Source: Verrucomicrobiales bacterium (GTDB lineage Bacteria > Verrucomicrobiota > Verrucomicrobiia > Limisphaerales > J093). Taken from it: DNA of 64,000 nt. The stretch covers positions 1-64,000 of the forward strand of contig JACKPV010000040.1 in assembly GCA_024233305.1 (NCBI GenBank), written 5' to 3'. Below are positions 59,855-64,000 of this stretch, one piece after another. The notes beneath the pieces are model-generated. The model did no database searches. It was not told the DNA's origin and saw only the letters and a program-made list of their open reading frames with translations. Both the position numbers and the translations under genes were made by a program. Positions within the stretch are counted from its first letter, which is position 1; every line of letters starts with the position of its first letter.

Positions 59855-62289
59855 GCGGGTGCGGCGGTTTCGGCGGCCATCGACCGAGGATGGCTCCATG
59901 CCGGCAACAGATAAAGCGCGGTGACCAGCAGGCAGGCGATGCCGACGGCACAAACCTGACCGAGGCTGGCCAGGCCGGCGTTGCTCGAAAGCGCCAGCGA
60001 ACCGAAAGCGGCCATGGTGGTGCTCCCGCAAAGCAGCAGGGCCCGGCCGGTGGTTGCGCGCATCGCCGCCACTGCGCCCGCCCGCCGCCGAAGCGACAGC
60101 TGGACGTGGATCGAATAATCGATCCCGGAGCCCAGCAACAGCGGCACCGCCGTGAGGTTCATCAGGTTCCACGACCAACCGAGCATCCGCATCACAGCCA
60201 GCATCAGGCCCAGTCCGAAGGCCACCGCGGCCAGGCTCAGGCCCACTTCCTTCCACCGCCCGAAGGTCAGCCGCAGCCCCGCAAACAGCGCCACCAGCAT
60301 GCCGGCCACCAGCCAGCCGAGCCGGGCCTCGACGTGTTCGAGGAGGACTTCGCCCAGCAACTGCCACCCGCAAAGCGTAACGCCCGCGGGTGGTTGGCGG
60401 ATGAAGGACGGTGGTTCGCCGGGGCCGGGATGCAGCATCCCGAGCGCCAGCCATCCCGCGGGCGTTTGCGCCGCCACGCGCTCGACCAGCCACCGACTGG
60501 ATTCCCCCCAGGGCCACACCGGCAGGTCGGAGGATTTCAGGCTTTGCCACGCGGCGAACACCCCGCGGGCCATGGCGGTGCCTTCCGCGGTGAAGCCGGC
60601 GTCCTCCGCCAGCCGCGTGAGTTCCTCCGCATTCCCGGCCAACCCGGCCAGCCGCGGCAGGTTCGCAGCTTGCTCCGCGCCGTCTGGCCACAGCGGTAGG
60701 GGGAGATCGGCAGTGATTTCCAGGCCCGCCTGCCGGCCGCTCGCGATGGCCGCGTGCAGGGCTTCCAGGCGTTCCCGTGCGCCGGCCACGTCCGGCGCGG
60801 CCACGAGGATCCAAAGCGGATCGCCCGGCTGGCCAAACCGCTGGCTGATCGTTCGGGCGGCGGCCTCCGCCCGGCTGCCCCGGGGCGTCAATGGCCGGGT
60901 GCTGTGATCCACCTCGGGAAAAGAGCGGGCCAGCACCGCGACCGCCAGCATCAGCAAAACCAGGGTTGGCGCCCAACGCCGCGCGGTGAAAGCGACCCCG
61001 GACGAACCCGGCGTCGGCCTTGGCGGTGAATGCTCCGCGGCGTTCGAGTTGGCGGGCGCAACCGCGGTCCCGGTTCCCCCGCGCCCCGCGGCTAGGTTGC
61101 GCAGGGCGAGCGGCAGGTAGGCGTAGGCCATGACGAGCGCTGCCACAACAACGCCCATCGCGACCAGCGAACCGAGTTGGGCCAGTCCGGGCAGCCCCGC
61201 GAGATTGAGCAGCGCGAAGGCCACCGCCGTGGTCAGGGCCGAACCCCAGATCGCCCGGCCCGCCGCCAGGCGCACGGCGCGGGCATCGGCGTGTTCCCCC
61301 GAGGCCGCCTCCTGAAAGAGCACCAGCGCGTAATCCACGCTCAAGCCCATCAGGATCGCCGCGAAACCGAAGCTCACCAGGTTCAGCACTCCGAATGCCA
61401 GTCCGCCCAGCGCCGCCGTGACCAGCAGAATCACCTGCAACAACGCCACCAGCCACAGCAACGGCCCCCACCGTCGGTGCGCCAGCCAGAAGAGCACCGC
61501 GATGATCGCCACCGTCGCCAGCACCGAAGTCCGCATGTCCCGCGCCATCCCCTCCGCCGCTTCCGCCAGAAACGCCGGCTTGCCGGTGTAGCCCACCTTC
61601 ACCCCCGCCGGCCAGTCCGCAGCGTCCGCAAGCCCCGCAACCGCCATCCGCACGTCCCGCAACCACCGCGACGCCGTGTGAAAGCCGCCAAGCCCGGCCG
61701 CCGGCGACACGAAGATCAACCGGAACGTGCCGTCACCGTTGGCGAAGAGCTTCTCCCCGGCCGTCGGGTCGGCGGAGAATCCCGCGGCGCCTTCCCCGGG
61801 AACGGCGGTCAAGCCGAGGGGATCGTAGCTGAACCGCGCGATGTCGGTGGGCGAGAAGGAGGTGGCAAGCTGCTCCCGGATCCCTTCCAGGCGGGCGGGC
61901 AGCCGGGCGGGATCCAACCGGTCGGCAAGTTCCTGCACCGCCTCCGGGGTCTGGTTGAGCCAGAGCCACGCGATGAAGTCCGCCGTGTCCTCCGGATGAT
62001 CCAGCCAGGGGGGCTGCCAGACCGCCCGCTCCACCAGCCCCGGAGCCGCCCGCAGTCGCGTGGCGATGGCCTCGGCGGCGTGCGAGGCGTCCTCCGCGGT
62101 CGGGGCCTCGACGGTGACGAGCAACTCGCGATCGTTGGCGAAGTGTTCCTGGTGCAGCTTGAGCCCGTGGACCGCGGGCAATTCGCCGGGCAGGAGGTTC
62201 AACACGTCCACGTCGAAACGCAGCCGCCACAAGCCGGCCACCACAGGCAGGCAGATCAGCAACCACCACCAACGGCGGCCCATCCTCAT
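59851..62289 (-). CDS. MMPL-type exporter of the RND superfamily
   Basis: 812 residues. Two halves of membrane helices: an N-terminal helix (WWWLLICLPVVAGLW), a periplasmic loop, a block of helices from about 240 (LATVAIIAVLFWLAHRRWGP), a mid region with GFAAILMGLSVDYALVLFQE, and a C-terminal block VPLLLGSGIDYSIHVQLSLR with GSTTMAAFGSLALSS. G-x-x-x-D-Y is the RND/MMPL signature. Likely exports a lipid or pigment made by this operon. It overlaps both neighbouring genes by 4 bp (ATGA). Confidence 0.92.
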   Translation of the reverse strand: MRMGRRWWWLLICLPVVAGLWRLRFDVDVLNLLPGELPAVHGLKLHQEHFANDRELLVTVEAPTAEDASHAAEAIATRLRAAPGLVERAVWQPPWLDHPEDTADFIAWLWLNQTPEAVQELADRLDPARLPARLEGIREQLATSFSPTDIARFSYDPLGLTAVPGEGAAGFSADPTAGEKLFANGDGTFRLIFVSPAAGLGGFHTASRWLRDVRMAVAGLADAADWPAGVKVGYTGKPAFLAEAAEGMARDMRTSVLATVAIIAVLFWLAHRRWGPLLWLVALLQVILLVTAALGGLAFGVLNLVSFGFAAILMGLSVDYALVLFQEAASGEHADARAVRLAAGRAIWGSALTTAVAFALLNLAGLPGLAQLGSLVAMGVVVAALVMAYAYLPLALRNLAAGRGGTGTAVAPANSNAAEHSPPRPTPGSSGVAFTARRWAPTLVLLMLAVAVLARSFPEVDHSTRPLTPRGSRAEAAARTISQRFGQPGDPLWILVAAPDVAGARERLEALHAAIASGRQAGLEITADLPLPLWPDGAEQAANLPRLAGLAGNAEELTRLAEDAGFTAEGTAMARGVFAAWQSLKSSDLPVWPWGESSRWLVERVAAQTPAGWLALGMLHPGPGEPPSFIRQPPAGVTLCGWQLLGEVLLEHVEARLGWLVAGMLVALFAGLRLTFGRWKEVGLSLAAVAFGLGLMLAVMRMLGWSWNLMNLTAVPLLLGSGIDYSIHVQLSLRRRAGAVAAMRATTGRALLLCGSTTMAAFGSLALSSNAGLASLGQVCAVGIACLLVTALYLLPAWSHPRSMAAETAAPA

Positions 62290-62750
62290 GGCGCGAGATA
62301 CCCCTCCAGGGTCTCACCGGTCTTCGGATTGGACAGGCTCCAGCCATCCCCGCGGAGCGGGGCAAAGGCGACCGCACCCGGCAACGATCGCCCGCCCAGG
62401 GCGTCGGCGAGATGCAGCCACAGCAACCGGTGCGTGCCGCGGCCCCGACCGCCATAACGCCGCCCCTCCGACGGGAACGCCACGGTCCACCGCGGACCCG
62501 ACCGCTGCGCCACGACCAGATCGAGGGGTGGTTTGGAAAACTGAAGGACGAAATCGCCCGTGGCATTGGTGGCAAGCATCAGTTCCCCGGCCAGCTCGGG
62601 CGCCTCGGGACGGGGATGCCACACGGCCTGTCCGAAGCGCACGTTCCAACCGGCGGCGGAGGTGTCCACCGGCGGGAGGTTGGGTGTCGCGCACCCCGCC
62701 GCCAGCAGGCCGGCCACGGCAGCCAAACCGATGAAGAACGCGGATTTCAT
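62286..62750 (-). CDS. DUF3261-like lipoprotein
   Basis: 154 residues from ATG 62750. Lipobox GLLAAGC. It has WNVRFGQAVWHPRPEAPELA, VLQFSKPPLDLVVAQRSG and W-S-L-S-N-P-K-T-G near the end, resembling the DUF3261 lipoproteins of aryl-polyene clusters. Start and previous stop overlap (ATGA). Probable outer-membrane accessory. Confidence 0.75.
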   Translation of the reverse strand: MKSAFFIGLAAVAGLLAAGCATPNLPPVDTSAAGWNVRFGQAVWHPRPEAPELAGELMLATNATGDFVLQFSKPPLDLVVAQRSGPRWTVAFPSEGRRYGGRGRGTHRLLWLHLADALGGRSLPGAVAFAPLRGDGWSLSNPKTGETLEGYLAP

Positions 62751-64000
62751 GTGGCAAGCGATGGCGGGGCGAAAGTGATGCGGGGCACGAGCGGCCAGCG
62801 CTTCTGGACCCGCACCAGCAGGTAGAAGCACTCGAGCCGCCAGCGGATGGACCAGGAGGGTTCGAGGTCGCCCGCCAGCACGGCGACCACCGCCGCCGGC
62901 ACCTGCAACCCGTTGCGGGGTTCAAGAAACAGCTCCATGAACGGCTGCGTGTAGAAATGCCCGACCAACCGCCAGTAAACCTGCATTGCCCGGCGCACCC
63001 GGCGGTCGTAGGCACGGTATGTGCGCTCCCCGTCATGGCCGGCGCGCAGGGCGCTCGCCGCCGCGTCCGCCGCGAGGCGCCCGGTCCACATGGCCAGATA
63101 CACTCCCGCCGAAAAGATCGGGTCCATGAACCCGGCGGCATCCCCCACGCGCAACACCCGGGGATCGGCGAGTCGCCGGTTGAAATACGAGAAATCGCTG
63201 GTCGCCTTCAACTCCCCCACCCGCGCCGCCTTCGCCAGCCGCTCCTGCATCAGCGGACTCGCCGCCACCGCCCGCTGGAACACCGCCCCGGCATCGCGCC
63301 CGTGCGCCGTGTAGTCCGCCGGATCCAACACCAGCCCCACGCTCGTCCGCTCTTCCGAGACCGGGATCAACCAGAACCAATGCCGCGCATCCCGCACGAT
63401 GACGGTGTCGCCGCCCGCCTCCCCTGCGGAGCGGGCCACCCCGTCGAAATGGGCGAACACCGCCATCTTGCGGTGATCCGGATGCACCGACCGGAGCCCC
63501 TGCTGGTTGCCGGTGAGGTTCGCACGCCCGCTGGCGTCGATCAGGTGGGCGGCATTAAACGAGCGGACCTCGCCGTTCGGACTCTGCGCCTGGACGCTCA
63601 CCCCGCCGGTGCTGGTTTCGAAACCCCGCACCGACCACCCTTCGCGGACCTCCGCGCCGCTGGCGCGCGCGTGTTCGAGCAGGATTTGATCGAAGCGCGC
63701 CCGCTCCACCTGGATCGCCTCGGTATGGCGCGTAAACACGCCGTTGCTAAAGGCAAAACGGGTCACCTTCTTCCCGGAGGCCAGATGGAACTGCGCCCCG
63801 GTTTTCCGGGGAAACCCCGCCTCCGCCAACGCCGGCCAGACCCCCATTTCCTCGAACAACGGCCGGTTGTAGGGCAGCAAGGATTCCCCCACATGAAAGC
63901 GCGGAAAGCGATCCTTCTCCAGCAGCAGCACCCGGTGACCCGCCCGGGCCAGGAAGGTCGCCGCGGTGCTGCCCGCCGGTCCGCCGCCGATGATGATAAC
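62747..64000 (-). CDS. FAD-dependent oxidoreductase/halogenase-like, 5' end outside window
   Basis: 418 residues visible, no start before base 64000. The FAD-binding motif IIIGGGPAGSTAATFLARAG lies at the edge, followed by LLLEKDRFPRFHVGESLLPY (halogenase/geranylgeranyl reductase-type R-x-x-R-x-x-V-G-E block) and DPRVLRVGDAAGFMDPIFSA. The tryptophan-halogenase WxWxIP motif reads WFWLIPV at 63362-63382. It probably modifies the product of the same operon. The C-terminus ends at 62747, overlapping the lipoprotein gene. Confidence 0.88.
   Translation of the reverse strand, partial: VIIIGGGPAGSTAATFLARAGHRVLLLEKDRFPRFHVGESLLPYNRPLFEEMGVWPALAEAGFPRKTGAQFHLASGKKVTRFAFSNGVFTRHTEAIQVERARFDQILLEHARASGAEVREGWSVRGFETSTGGVSVQAQSPNGEVRSFNAAHLIDASGRANLTGNQQGLRSVHPDHRKMAVFAHFDGVARSAGEAGGDTVIVRDARHWFWLIPVSEERTSVGLVLDPADYTAHGRDAGAVFQRAVAASPLMQERLAKAARVGELKATSDFSYFNRRLADPRVLRVGDAAGFMDPIFSAGVYLAMWTGRLAADAAASALRAGHDGERTYRAYDRRVRRAMQVYWRLVGHFYTQPFMELFLEPRNGLQVPAAVVAVLAGDLEPSWSIRWRLECFYLLVRVQKRWPLVPRITFAPPSLAT

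Overview
The window looks like a chromosomal segment of a GC-rich member of the Verrucomicrobiota, probably near Limisphaerales/Pedosphaera. The reasons are a prepilin-type N-terminus with the motif AFTLIELLVVIAIIAILAG followed by a lysine/alanine-rich stretch, a DUF1080 lipoprotein, a giant lamin-tail/CotH exoprotein, an ECF sigma paired with a Ser/Thr kinase carrying LamG domains, a one-cysteine DksA/TraR protein, many GTG starts and few strong Shine-Dalgarno sites. The phylum call is inference. No rRNA or CRISPR array was seen; there are two tRNAs (Gly-GCC, Gln-TTG).

Layout. 1-6.1 kb: inner edge of an integrated island beside tRNA-Gly, with the end of a large membrane protein and a tyrosine recombinase cut in two by a clean IS1380-type insertion. 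6.4-33 kb: mostly core genes: DUF255 thioredoxin-like protein, folE2, pyrH-frr, an FtsB-like protein, the CotH exoprotein, a sugar epimerase, a pseudopilin, a Fur/ZIP metal operon with a palindromic operator, rpmG-rpsR-dksA, bamD-lptE-PQQ propeller-cvpA-dnaG, and a BlaI-type repressor pair with two operators. 33.8-36.2 kb: DUF2959 lipoprotein, lipoate ligase, an intact VapBC pair, and remnants of a second PIN toxin and of a REP-associated transposase. 36-45.4 kb: FG-GAP repeat protein, a hexamer inverted repeat, ECF sigma and a 1,699-aa kinase. 45.4-50.5 kb: decaying genes (TolC fragment, split metallohydrolase), a DUF6398 protein and an SGNH hydrolase. 57.7-64 kb: a tightly overlapped operon (dehydratase, LolA-like, acyltransferase, MMPL exporter, DUF3261 lipoprotein, FAD oxidoreductase) that resembles one end of an aryl-polyene type lipid/pigment cluster.

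The outstanding system is at 50.85-56.7 kb: a complete diversity-generating retroelement (DGR). A formylglycine-enzyme-fold (SUMF1) target protein carries a 124-nt variable repeat (VR, 51456-51579). An HRDC protein and a reverse transcriptase with the DGR-type IGxxxSQ motif follow, and the template repeat (TR, 53162-53285) lies inside the 3' end of the RT reading frame. Comparing TR with VR by eye, all 17 differences fall at template adenines (28 A in TR) and the other 96 positions are identical, which is the signature of A-directed mutagenic retrohoming. HRDC, RT and a downstream LRR-Roc-COR (ROCO) GTPase are joined by ATGA stop-start overlaps. This suggests one operon in which a diversified ligand-binding protein may work with a signalling GTPase, as in proposed diversifying conflict or self-recognition systems. 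That functional link is inference.
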